A stretch of 64,000 bases of DNA from Poindextera sp035294785 (GTDB taxonomy: Bacteria > Pseudomonadota > Alphaproteobacteria > Caulobacterales > Caulobacteraceae). Position 1 is the stretch's first letter, and the number at the start of each line of letters is the position of its first letter. The DNA lies in the NCBI GenBank assembly GCA_035294785.1, contig DATGKF010000055.1:7915-71914 (forward strand), in the 5' to 3' direction. Made by a program: the position numbers and the translations under genes. Under the pieces are notes generated by a model. The model did not search any database. It was not told the origin of the DNA and saw only the letters and a list, made by a program, of their open reading frames with translations. This document shows, one piece after another, positions 32,605 through 40,416 of this stretch.

Positions 32605-33642
32605 ATGTCGAACATTCGCAGTCTTCCCGGCCTCCTCACCCCCTCCGCCGCCTACAAGCCGTTCCGCTATCCCTGGGCCTACGACCTGTGGAAGCGCCAG
32701 CAGCAGGTGCACTGGATGCCGGAGGAGATTCCGCTCGGCGAGGAGTGCAAGGACTGGGCGGCCAAGCTGGACCAGGGCGAGCGCAACCTGCTGACACAGA
32801 TCTTCCGCTTCTTCACCCAGTCGGACATCGAGGTCGCCGACAACTACATGGAACGCTTCGGCCGCGTGTTCAAACCGACCGAGGTGAAGATGATGCTGGC
32901 CTCCTTCGGCAACATGGAGACCATCCACATCGCCGCCTATGCGCTGCTGCTCGAGACGATCGGCATGCCGGAGAGCGAGTTCGCCGCTTTCCTCGAGTAC
33001 GACGCGATGCGGGCCAAGCACGACTACATGCAGACGTTCGATGTGGCCAACAACGCCGACATCGCCCGCACGCTGGCCATGTTCGGCGGCTTCACCGAGG
33101 GCCTGCAGCTGTTCGCCTCTTTCGCCATGCTGATGAACTTTCCCCGCTTCAACAAGATGAAGGGGATGGGCCAGATCGTGTCCTGGAGCGTGCGCGACGA
33201 GAGCCTCCACTGCGAAGGCATGGTCAAGCTCTTCCACGCCTTCAGGAAGGAGACCAACTGCGTCACCAAGGCGGTCGCCGACGATATCGTCGACTGCTGC
33301 AAGACCGTGGTCGGCATGGAGGACCGCTTCATCGACCTCGCGTTCGAGATGGGGCCGGTGCAGGGGATGAACGCCGACGACATCAAGCGCTACATCCGCT
33401 TCATCGCCGACTGGCGCCTGCGCCAGCTGGAGCTGCCGGAAGTCTATGGCGTGAAGGAAAACCCGTTGCCCTGGCTGCAAGTGCTCCTTTCCGGAGTCGA
33501 GCACGCCAACTTCTTCGAGGCGCGGGCGACCGAATACTCAAAGGCCGCCACCACCGGCAGCTGGGACGGCCAGGCCGGCGTCTGGGCCGAGTTCGACCGC
33601 CTCCTGGCCAAGCGCGCCGAAGGCGAAGCGGCGACCCACTAG
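32605..33642 (+). CDS. nrdB: Class Ia ribonucleoside-diphosphate reductase beta subunit (NrdB)
   Basis: A 345-residue di-iron subunit that generates the tyrosyl radical used by NrdA. The iron ligands and radical site can be placed: Asp74 (TQSDIEVAD), Glu105 and His108 with the radical Tyr112 in METIHIAAY, and a second Glu/His set in VRDESLHCEGM. The C-terminal tail (WAEFDRLLAKRAEG) is the docking segment. There is no ATP-cone at its N-terminus either. The ATG at 32605 is used. NrdR-like boxes precede it. Confidence 0.95.
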   Translation: MSNIRSLPGLLTPSAAYKPFRYPWAYDLWKRQQQVHWMPEEIPLGEECKDWAAKLDQGERNLLTQIFRFFTQSDIEVADNYMERFGRVFKPTEVKMMLASFGNMETIHIAAYALLLETIGMPESEFAAFLEYDAMRAKHDYMQTFDVANNADIARTLAMFGGFTEGLQLFASFAMLMNFPRFNKMKGMGQIVSWSVRDESLHCEGMVKLFHAFRKETNCVTKAVADDIVDCCKTVVGMEDRFIDLAFEMGPVQGMNADDIKRYIRFIADWRLRQLELPEVYGVKENPLPWLQVLLSGVEHANFFEARATEYSKAATTGSWDGQAGVWAEFDRLLAKRAEGEAATH

Positions 33643-33692
33643 TCCGCGGCGGCCCCTCGCAATTGTCACACTGGCCGGCTAACACCGGCCGC

Positions 33693-34472
33693 ATGGACCA
33701 GCGACATATCCGCCTGGAAGGCGTCGACAATTTTCGTGATTTCGGGGGCTATCGCGGCGCGGGCGGCAAGCGCGTGCGCGCCGGGCGCCTCTACCGCTCC
33801 GCCCACCATGGCGGGGCCACCGACGCCGATCTCGCCGCCATCGCGGCCCTGGAGCTCGCCGCCATCGTCGATCTGCGCCGCGGCGAGGAGCGCGAGCGCA
33901 TGCCCAGCCGGCGCCACGTCGACTTCGCCGCGCTGGTGATCGAGAACGACAGCAACGAGGCCACGCCCGACCCCTGGCTGGCCTTTATCAAGGCCTCCGA
34001 CGCCAGCGAGCAGGCGTTCCAGGGCTATCTCGACGGCTACTATCGCAACGCCCCGTTCGAGCCGAGGCATGTCGACCTTTTCAAGCGCTATTTCGCGGCG
34101 CTGGCCGAGGTGGACGGGCCGATCCTCGTCCACTGTGCGGCCGGCAAGGACCGCACCGGCGTCCTCGTCGCGCTCACCCACCATGTGCTCGGCGTCGATC
34201 GCGACGACATCTTCGCCGACTATCTGCTCACCAACGCCGTCCTGCCGTTCGAGCGGCGGCTGCCGGTTCTGACCCAGGTCATCGCCGAGCAGGCGGGGCG
34301 CACGCCGACGCCAGCCGCCGTTCGCGCCGCCATGGCGGTGGAAGCGGCCTACCTCGAAGCGGCCTACGAAGCCATCGAGGCCAGCCACGGAGGGGTCGAC
34401 GCCTATCTCGCCGACGTCCTGGCCGTCGACGCCGCCGTGCGCGAAGCCATCCGCGACCGCCTGCTGGTCTAG
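33693..34472 (+). CDS. Tyrosine-protein phosphatase family protein
   Basis: A 259-residue protein of the Tyr_phosphatase_3 type. The P-loop is HCAAGKDRTGV with catalytic Cys148 and Arg154, and NFRDFGGY near the N-terminus is the family mark. Members dephosphorylate phosphotyrosine or phosphoinositides. The ATG at 33693 directly follows a GGCCGG/CCGGCC hairpin (33673-33690) and has no visible SD, so translation may be leaderless or controlled by structure. It lies 50 bases after nrdB on the same strand. Confidence 0.82.
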   Translation: MDQRHIRLEGVDNFRDFGGYRGAGGKRVRAGRLYRSAHHGGATDADLAAIAALELAAIVDLRRGEERERMPSRRHVDFAALVIENDSNEATPDPWLAFIKASDASEQAFQGYLDGYYRNAPFEPRHVDLFKRYFAALAEVDGPILVHCAAGKDRTGVLVALTHHVLGVDRDDIFADYLLTNAVLPFERRLPVLTQVIAEQAGRTPTPAAVRAAMAVEAAYLEAAYEAIEASHGGVDAYLADVLAVDAAVREAIRDRLLV

Positions 34473-34565
34473 CCCGCCCGCTCTATCCGCCGCCCTTGGA
34501 AACCGGCTAGGGTCTTCCTCTCGCGGCCGCGCGAAGACGGCCGGGCGGTTTAGGGGAGGCTTGGC

Positions 34566-36020
34566 TTGACCGAGTTGGCGCCGGAGGACGACCTCAGGCC
34601 GGGCGTCGCGACGGCCCCGGACGGGGGCGGGCGGCTCTCGCTGGGCGCCGTGTCCTGGTCGGTCTTCGAGGGCGCGCGCGACCCCTACGTCATCCTGATC
34701 ATCATTTACATCTTCATGCCCTACGTGGGCTCGGTGATGGTGGGCTGGCCGCATTCCAATCCCACCGCCGGCCAGGAAGTCATCTCCCAGTGGAGCCAGT
34801 ATTCCGGCTGGGCGACCATGGCGACGGCGCCGTTCCTGGGCGCCTCCATCGACCAGCTCGGCCGGCGCAAGGGCTGGCTGGCGCTGGCCATCGCCCTGAT
34901 GATCCCGCTGATGTTCGCCCTCTGGTGGGCCAAACCGGACGGGTCGGGGCTGCCGGTGATCGCGGTCATGCTCATGACCACGGTCATCGCGCTCCTCTTC
35001 AGCTACACCGAGGTGATCCACAATTCGCTGCTCGTCCGCGCCGCCGGCATGGGCGGGGCGCACAAGGCCTCCAGTCTGGCGCTGGCGCTGGGCAACGCGT
35101 TTGCGCTCCTCCTCTTCATCTTCCTCGCCTGGGGCTTCATGCTGCCGGGCAAGACCAACTGGCCCTGGGTGCCCAAGGCGCCGCTGTTCGGGATCAGCCA
35201 GGCGCTGCACCAGCCCGAGCGGCTGACCGGACCAATGACGGCGGCGCTGCTTCTGATCGGCAGCATCCCGATCCTGCTCTTCACCCCCGACGCCCCACGC
35301 TCCGGCGTCGGCGTCGTCAAGGCGTTCGCCGAGGGCGCGCGGTCGCTATGGCGCATGCTGACCACGGTCGGCCGCCACCGCGACGCGGCCATCTTCCTCG
35401 TCGCCCGCTCCTTCTACGTCGACGGCATGACCGCCGTGCTCACCTTCTTCGGCATCTACGCCACCGGCGTCATGCACTGGGGGGCGCTGGAGATGCTGGT
35501 GATCGGCATCATCCTCACCGTCCTGGCGGTGATCGGCGGCGTGCTCGCGCGGTTCTTCGACGCTGTTCTTGGACCCAGACGATCGGTGCAGCTCGAGATC
35601 CTGATGTCGCTGGTCGGCATCATCGCGCTCCTGGGCATGGCCCCCGATCGCATCTTCTTCTTCTGGCACTACGATCCGGCGTTGCACGCGCCGATGTGGA
35701 ACGGGCCTTTCTTCCGCACGCTGCCGGAGTGGATCTTCACGCTGATCGGGTTCTCGAACGCGATCTTCATCACCGCCCACTACGCGTCCAGCCGCACGCT
35801 GCTCACCCGGCTGACGCCCGCCGACCAGACAGGGGCCTTCTTCGGCGCCTACGCGGTCTCGGGCACGGCGACGGTGTGGCTCGCGCCGCTGATGGTCAAC
35901 ATCGGCACACGGCTGTTCAAGAGCCAGCAGGGCGGCTTCGCCATGATCACCATCCTGCTGACGGTGGGCTTCTTCGGCCTGCTGTTCTTGCGGCGTGGGA
36001 ACCGCGACTTCGCCGCCTAG
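34566..36020 (+). CDS. UMF1-type MFS transporter
   Basis: A 484-residue integral membrane protein with about 12 hydrophobic segments. LSLGAVSWSVFEGARDPYVIL at the N-terminus and DQLGRRKGWLALAIALMIP after helix 2 resemble the UMF1/Atg22-like MFS family, which exports amino acids or unknown solutes. The start is TTG at 34566: the SD GGGGAGG ends 6 bases before it and no ATG/GTG fits as well. Its stop overlaps the convergent minor pilin gene by 4 bases. Substrate unknown. Confidence 0.78.
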   Translation: MTELAPEDDLRPGVATAPDGGGRLSLGAVSWSVFEGARDPYVILIIIYIFMPYVGSVMVGWPHSNPTAGQEVISQWSQYSGWATMATAPFLGASIDQLGRRKGWLALAIALMIPLMFALWWAKPDGSGLPVIAVMLMTTVIALLFSYTEVIHNSLLVRAAGMGGAHKASSLALALGNAFALLLFIFLAWGFMLPGKTNWPWVPKAPLFGISQALHQPERLTGPMTAALLLIGSIPILLFTPDAPRSGVGVVKAFAEGARSLWRMLTTVGRHRDAAIFLVARSFYVDGMTAVLTFFGIYATGVMHWGALEMLVIGIILTVLAVIGGVLARFFDAVLGPRRSVQLEILMSLVGIIALLGMAPDRIFFFWHYDPALHAPMWNGPFFRTLPEWIFTLIGFSNAIFITAHYASSRTLLTRLTPADQTGAFFGAYAVSGTATVWLAPLMVNIGTRLFKSQQGGFAMITILLTVGFFGLLFLRRGNRDFAA

Positions 36021-36547
36021 GGGCTGACCCGCGAGACCGGGTCGACGATCCGCGGCCGCAGATAGAAGGTATAGCTGAACGGGAACGAGGCCGGCAGCAT
36101 GTAGGCCACCGGCACGGTGTAGGTGTACTGCGCCTCGGCCTTGATGATGCTCTGGCTGTTGCCGATCAGGTTCGCCGGAATGGCGATCGTGTTCCCCGGC
36201 GTGTTCGCGGTCAGGCCGCTCGCGTCGCTCCAGCCCACCGTGGTCGCCCCCTTGGAGTCGGCCTGCACGCTGGTGATGCGCATCTTCAAGCCCGCCGTCG
36301 GATCGGGCGACATGATGATGTTGCCGATGGCGAAGATGTTGGTGATGTCGCTGTCGTGCAGGGTGGTCGCTTGAGCGGCCAGGTCTCCGACCGCGTAGGC
36401 GACGTGGCTGGTCTTGCGCTCGGCCAGCATCGCGCCGCAGAGCTCAGCCAGCCCGAAGTAGGCGAGGATCAGCACCGGCGCGATGAAGGCGAACTCGACG
36501 GCCGAGACGCCCCGGGTGTCGCGGGCAAGACGTCGAAGGCGGATCAT
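36017..36547 (-). CDS. TadE/TadG-like minor pilin, second copy
   Basis: A 176-residue protein with the pilin-like N-terminus RDTRGVSAVEFAFIAPVLILAYFG: a basic stretch, processing site, the conserved Glu and a hydrophobic helix. The rest is a predicted periplasmic domain. ATG at 36547 overlaps the stop of the upstream TadE-like gene (ATGA). TadE/G pseudopilins are processed by the prepilin peptidase and prime Tad pilus assembly. The trio resembles the cpaI-cpaJ-cpaK type genes described in Caulobacter, read away from pilA; that comparison is from memory. Confidence 0.78.
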   Translation of the reverse strand: MIRLRRLARDTRGVSAVEFAFIAPVLILAYFGLAELCGAMLAERKTSHVAYAVGDLAAQATTLHDSDITNIFAIGNIIMSPDPTAGLKMRITSVQADSKGATTVGWSDASGLTANTPGNTIAIPANLIGNSQSIIKAEAQYTYTVPVAYMLPASFPFSYTFYLRPRIVDPVSRVSP

Positions 36548-37104
36548 GGCGTGTAGGGCTCGTTGCGGAAGACCGAGGTCGCGGTCAGCAGCGTCTGGCC
36601 GCCGTTGATCGGCGTGCCGATCTTGTCGAGCGCCGGCGCGATGACCGTCCATTGATAGAAGGCCTGCACCATGACGATGTCGCCCGGACCGCCGGTCTGG
36701 AACGGCAGCGTGTTCTGGGCGGCCATCTGGCCGTTCGTGATCGGGCTGGTCTGCGTGACGGTCTGAAAGCTCGAAAAGGTCTGAACGCTGACGCTTAGAT
36801 TGTTCGTGCAGTTCGAGCCCAGCCAGGTGAGCTGGTTGCAGATCAAGGTTTTGAACGAGGCCGCGGTCGCGCCGCCGGCGATCTGCAGCTGGCCGGTGCG
36901 GATCTCGCGCGCGGCCTCGAAGGTGGCGTTCTCGAGCGTCGTCGAGACGAAGTAGATCAGGCCGATTTCGATGATCCCGAAGGTCAGCGCCAGGAACGGA
37001 ATCGACACCAGCGCGAACTCGACGGCGGCCGCGCCGCGCTCGCCGAGTCCGAAGCGTCGGGCAAGGCGCCGGGCGCGCCGAAAGGCGGAGAGTTTGGCCT
37101 TCAT
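36544..37104 (-). CDS. TadE-like minor pilin
   Basis: A 186-residue protein. After a basic leader (KAKLSAFRRARRLARRFG) comes GERGAAAVEFALVSIPFLALTFGIIEIGLIYF, a prepilin-type processing site with Glu at +5 and a transmembrane helix. Two cysteines (LICNQL, SNCTNN) may form a disulfide in the exported domain. ATG at 37104 is preferred to the TTG at 37113. The stop overlaps the next pilin gene. It belongs to the Tad pilus system encoded to the right. Confidence 0.82.
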   Translation of the reverse strand: MKAKLSAFRRARRLARRFGLGERGAAAVEFALVSIPFLALTFGIIEIGLIYFVSTTLENATFEAAREIRTGQLQIAGGATAASFKTLICNQLTWLGSNCTNNLSVSVQTFSSFQTVTQTSPITNGQMAAQNTLPFQTGGPGDIVMVQAFYQWTVIAPALDKIGTPINGGQTLLTATSVFRNEPYTP

Positions 37105-37169
37105 GCGGCGCAAGCTAGCCGGTCGTCCCTAAGGGACGTTTAAGCTCGGGGCCGAATCGTGGCGAAGCA

Positions 37170-37649
37170 TCAGGGGTGGTTCGCGGCGGGTGCAACGCTC
37201 GGCGCCGGCTCGGTGACCGTCATCGTCATCATGCCGTTGTTTGAGGTCGCCGCTTGCGCCGGCGCTGCGGGGGTGACGCCGTCGGCCGCCAGCGCCTGGC
37301 AGCGGCCGGCGCAGTTGTATTCGACCGGCGTCACGCCGCGGTAGACGGTCACCCGCGCCTGGTCGGGCGCCACGACGGCGACGCGGCCGTCAAACAGGGT
37401 GCGGCCGGCGTGGTCGGTGACCATGATTTCGGTCACGCCATAGGCCTTGCCCATGATCACCACGCTGTGGGGGTCGGTCATGGCCACGTCGGCGATGGCC
37501 GGGTTGGCGACGACGACGTTCGCCGCGACGCCGGGCAGGATCACGCGGCGGGACTGGTTCAACTCGACGCTCAGGCCGGCGGCGAAGGCCGCGCCGGCGG
37601 CCAGCGTCATGACGACCGTCAGGGAAAGCATCCAGATCGGACGGTGCAT
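37170..37649 (-). CDS. Pilus/flagella-associated secretin N-terminal domain protein (CpaC N-domain only)
   Basis: A 159-residue exported protein, signal peptide 1-23 (GAAFA cut), ATG at 37649 with GGAGG 8 bases upstream. Residues 25-105 match the N-terminal domain of CpaC/RcpA secretins (LNQSRRVILPGVAANVVVANPAIADV, MGKAYGVTEIMVTD), but the secretin pore domain is absent. A cysteine pair (NCAGRC) and a low-complexity tail follow. It could dock on the CpaC ring in the periplasm. It heads the minor-pilin gene trio, divergent from pilA. Confidence 0.75.
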   Translation of the reverse strand: MHRPIWMLSLTVVMTLAAGAAFAAGLSVELNQSRRVILPGVAANVVVANPAIADVAMTDPHSVVIMGKAYGVTEIMVTDHAGRTLFDGRVAVVAPDQARVTVYRGVTPVEYNCAGRCQALAADGVTPAAPAQAATSNNGMMTMTVTEPAPSVAPAANHP

Positions 37650-37969
37650 GGGGAGAGCCTCCAGGCGAAAGAGAGGGTCGGTCGGCAGAGAAGACTGGGT
37701 CCGCAATGGTCAACAAAGTCTGAAGCGGCGCGGCTCCCCCACGCGCGCGAGTCATAATGTGTGCAACGCAGGCTTTTCGCCCTGCAATCGCGCCTTGGTT
37801 AATAGAAGATAATAGTAAATGTCCGTATACCAACAAATATATTCGGTAATAGTCCGCTGTTTACTGACCATTAAGCGACGAGCGTCAAATTGCGCTCAGT
37901 TTTTCGGGGCGAGCAGGCCGACGGCTTGATGCTCCAGTCAACGGCTTGCTGAAACAGGAGACCAAGCAC
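37650..37969. other. Regulatory region between the minor-pilin operon and pilA
   Basis: A 320-base gene-free stretch, the longest in the window. The middle (37795-37875) is clearly AT-rich compared with everything around it, which is typical of a strong promoter. It must hold the leftward promoter of the minor-pilin genes and the rightward pilA promoter, with the CtrA-like box at 37860-37874 and a half-match TTAA-N7-TAAT at 37799-37813. No other gene or structure was seen. Confidence 0.6.
37860..37874 (+). promoter_or_regulatory. CtrA-like box upstream of pilA
   Basis: TTTA, seven bases (CTGACCA), then TTAA fits the CtrA pattern TTAA-N7-TTAA in all but one position. It lies 96 bases before the pilA ATG, inside the AT-rich promoter region. 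Caulobacter pilA is a known CtrA target; application here is inference. Confidence 0.5.
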
Positions 37970-38131
37970 ATGTCGAAGTTCTTTTCTCGGTTCGCGAACG
38001 ACGAGTCGGGCGCCACGGCCATCGAATACGGCCTGATCGTCGCGCTCATCGCCGTCGTCATCATCGGCGCGGTGACCACCGTCGGCACGAACCTGAGCAC
38101 GAAGTTCAACACCGTCGCCTCGAACGTCTAA
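37970..38131 (+). CDS. pilA: Flp family type IVb pilin PilA
   Basis: A 53-residue major pilin. The leader MSKFFSRFANDESG is followed by the processing site and mature start ATAIEYGLIVALIAVVIIGAV with the conserved Glu-Tyr pair and hydrophobic helix, and a short tail KFNTVASNV. ATG at 37970 follows AGGAG by 9 bases. The Flp pilin is polymerised by the Cpa/Tad machinery encoded downstream into a thin pole-localised pilus that serves attachment and phage adsorption in Caulobacterales. A strong terminator closes the gene. Confidence 0.95.
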   Translation: MSKFFSRFANDESGATAIEYGLIVALIAVVIIGAVTTVGTNLSTKFNTVASNV

Positions 38132-38163
38132 CCGACGCTTCGACGACACGTCAGAACTCGGAG

Positions 38164-38191
38164 GGCCGCGGCGCTTGCGTCGCGGCCTTTT
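38164..38191 (+). terminator. Rho-independent terminator of pilA
   Basis: GGCCGCG (38164-38170) pairs with CGCGGCC (38181-38187), extended inward by one wobble and two GC pairs around a CTTG loop. TTTT follows directly at 38188-38191. It lies 33 bases after the pilA stop and should separate pilA from the cpa genes. Confidence 0.85.
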
Positions 38192-38227
38192 CCGTTTGTT
38201 CAGAGCTCCGCCCTATTCAGCGGCGGC

Positions 38228-39823
38228 ATGCGGCCTTCCCGCTTCCGAGTCCCGGTCACGATCGCGCTCGCCGCGCTGATCCTGCTTGGCCCGGCGCTGT
38301 TCTGGGGCCGCCCCTTCATCTTCTACGACACGCCGGTCTATTGGGGCTGGGGCAAGGACGTCGTCGGGGCGCTCCAGCATCCCTGGCCGCGCGCCGGCGC
38401 CCCATGGATCCCCGGCCGGCCGCTGTTCGGCTGGGAGCTCGGCGCCCACGGCGCGACCCTCGGCGACCTTCGCTTCACGCTCACGGCTATCGAGGCCCGC
38501 TCGATCTTCTACGCCGTTCCGCTCTACCTGCTCGCCGCCGCGGGCGGCCTCTGGCTGGTCGCGGCGCTGCAGGCGCTCGCCGCCGCCCTCGTGCTGCGCA
38601 CGTCGGTCCGTGCGCTCGCGCCGGCGCTCGGCGAGGCCGCCTTCCTTGCGGTCACGGCGGCGCTCGTCCTTCTGACCGCGGTCGGATTCGAGGCCTGCGA
38701 CATTATGCCCGACCTGTTCGGCGGCCTGGCGGTGCTCGCCGCCGCCGTGCTGATCGCCCGGCCGGAGCGGCTGAGCCGCGCTGCGCGTCTCGGCCTTGCC
38801 GCCGTCGCCGGCTATGCGGTGCTCGCCCACGCCGAGAACGGCCTGAACCTCGCGGCGGCGGCCGCGTTCGGCGTCGTCTTTTTCGCGCGCGAGGGGATGA
38901 AGGCCGCCCTTCTGCGCGTCGCGCCGGTCGCGGGCGCGCTGGCAGCGGCCGCGATCGTCGGCCTGATCGGCCACGCCGGCGTCGAGCAGGCATTCGGCCG
39001 TCCGTCGCATCCCGCGCCGTTCCTGGTCAGCCGCCTCGCCGCCGACGGGGCGGTCCAACGCTATCTCGCCAAGGCCTGCTCCAGACCCGGGCTCGCGTCG
39101 TGCGACCTGGCGCAGATCCACGCCGACTATCCGGAATACTATCTCGCCCTCTACCCGCTCAGCCCGCCGCCCGATCTTGCGAACGCCGCCAGCGCCTACG
39201 ACCGCCTCCAGTCCACCGATGTGAGCGACGCGTCGGCGGCCCGGCGCGAGCGTTTCCTCGCCGAGGGGCCGCGCCTCGTCGCCGGCGCGCTGACCGCCGA
39301 CGGGCCGCATCTTGCGGCGCTCGCGCTCGCCCGCGGCGGCGCGCTGATGGGCGCCGGCGCCGTCGGGCCGAACTTCGACAGCTTCGCCGGCCTGATGCGC
39401 GAAAGGACGCAGCGAGCGCGCGAGACGGCGGCCATCACCCCCGGCGCGGCGGACTGCGGGCGGACGCGGGCGGCGTCCTGCGGCCCACTCGCCCCCGGCC
39501 CGCTGGCGGCGATCCAGACGCTCGCCCTGCTCGCCGGCCTCGCCGCGCTCGGCGGTTGCCTGCTCCTCGACGCGCCCGAAGCGCGGGATCTCCGCGCTTT
39601 CGCCGCCCAGATCCTCTTCCTGCTCATGGCCAACGCGCTGATCTGCGGCGCGCTCTCCGGGCTCTACGAGCGCTACCAGATCCGCGTGGCCTGGCTGGCG
39701 CCGTTCGTCGCCCTCGTCGCATTGGCCAGCGGCCTCGTCCGCAGGCGCGCCCGCGCAACGCTTCCTTCACCTGTGCCCGGGATCGTTCCACCGATCGCCG
39801 CCGTCCAGAGACGCCCATCGTGA
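38228..39823 (+). CDS. Uncharacterised polytopic membrane protein inside the pilus locus
   Basis: A 531-residue protein not recognised with confidence. It has about 10-12 hydrophobic segments. Just after the first helix comes FIFYDTPVYWGWGKDV, an acidic motif in an external loop of the kind seen in GT-C glycosyltransferases. A second acidic site is FEACDIMPDLFGGLAV near residue 160. A soluble stretch of about 150 residues (290-440) with four cysteines (KACSRPGLASC, ADCGRTRAASC) separates the helices. The stop overlaps the cpaA GTG start, so it is co-translated with cpaA. In Caulobacter cpaA follows pilA directly. A role in sugar or lipid transfer to the pilus is a guess. Confidence 0.7.
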   Translation: MRPSRFRVPVTIALAALILLGPALFWGRPFIFYDTPVYWGWGKDVVGALQHPWPRAGAPWIPGRPLFGWELGAHGATLGDLRFTLTAIEARSIFYAVPLYLLAAAGGLWLVAALQALAAALVLRTSVRALAPALGEAAFLAVTAALVLLTAVGFEACDIMPDLFGGLAVLAAAVLIARPERLSRAARLGLAAVAGYAVLAHAENGLNLAAAAAFGVVFFAREGMKAALLRVAPVAGALAAAAIVGLIGHAGVEQAFGRPSHPAPFLVSRLAADGAVQRYLAKACSRPGLASCDLAQIHADYPEYYLALYPLSPPPDLANAASAYDRLQSTDVSDASAARRERFLAEGPRLVAGALTADGPHLAALALARGGALMGAGAVGPNFDSFAGLMRERTQRARETAAITPGAADCGRTRAASCGPLAPGPLAAIQTLALLAGLAALGGCLLLDAPEARDLRAFAAQILFLLMANALICGALSGLYERYQIRVAWLAPFVALVALASGLVRRRARATLPSPVPGIVPPIAAVQRRPS

Positions 39824-40338
39824 CCCTGATCCAGATCGCGCTCTTGAGCCTCTTTCCGGCGCTCGCCGTCGTCGCGGCGCTGACCGACCTCGCTAGCTTC
39901 ACCATCCCGAACCGGCTGAACATCGCGCTCGCCGTCGCCTACCCCATCGCCGCGTTGGCGCTCGGCCGCCCGTTCGCCGAAATCGGCGTTGGGCTTGGCG
40001 TCGGCGCGGTCGCGCTCCTGATCGCCGTCGGGCTTTTCGCCGGCGGCTGGATCGGCGGTGGCGACGCCAAGCTGTTCGCGGCCGCCGCGCTCTGGCTGGG
40101 CTGGCCGGCCGCGCTCTCGTTTCTGATGGTGACGGCGCTGGCCGGCGGCGGCCTGGCGCTGCTGCTGCTCAACGCGCGCAGCCAGTGGCTCAAGCCATAT
40201 CTGGCCGCTGCGCCGCCGTGGCTCGAGCGGCTGACCACGACCGGGCAGGCGGTGCCCTACGGCGTCGCGATCGCCATCGGCGCGCTGGCCGCATTCCCCG
40301 AGGCGGCGATCGTCCGCGGCGTTCACGCACCTTTTTAG
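39820..40338 (+). CDS. cpaA: Prepilin peptidase CpaA
   Basis: A 172-residue integral membrane aspartic protease (type IV prepilin peptidase, Tad form, without N-methylation domain). The GTG at 39820 overlaps the previous stop. Catalytic Asp23 stands in LTDLASFTIPN and Asp82 in GGGDAKL, the GxGD motif, and about six helices are present. It removes the leader of PilA and of the TadE/G-like minor pilins. It precedes cpaB by 78 bases that contain a CtrA-like box. Confidence 0.9.
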   Translation: MTLIQIALLSLFPALAVVAALTDLASFTIPNRLNIALAVAYPIAALALGRPFAEIGVGLGVGAVALLIAVGLFAGGWIGGGDAKLFAAAALWLGWPAALSFLMVTALAGGGLALLLLNARSQWLKPYLAAAPPWLERLTTTGQAVPYGVAIAIGALAAFPEAAIVRGVHAPF

Positions 40339-40355
40339 GCCATTCACCGAACCGC

Positions 40356-40374
40356 TTAGGTCGTCGTTAACCAT
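40356..40374 (+). promoter_or_regulatory. CtrA-like box upstream of cpaB
   Basis: TTAG, seven bases (GTCGTCG), then TTAACCAT. The right half matches the full 8-base CtrA half-site, and the spacing is the canonical seven. It ends 42 bases before the cpaB ATG. It suggests a separate, cell-cycle-controlled promoter for cpaB and following genes. Binding is inference. Confidence 0.55.
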
Positions 40375-40416
40375 GGCCCGAGCAAGGTCGGCGCACGTCT
40401 CCGGAGAGCGTCACCG

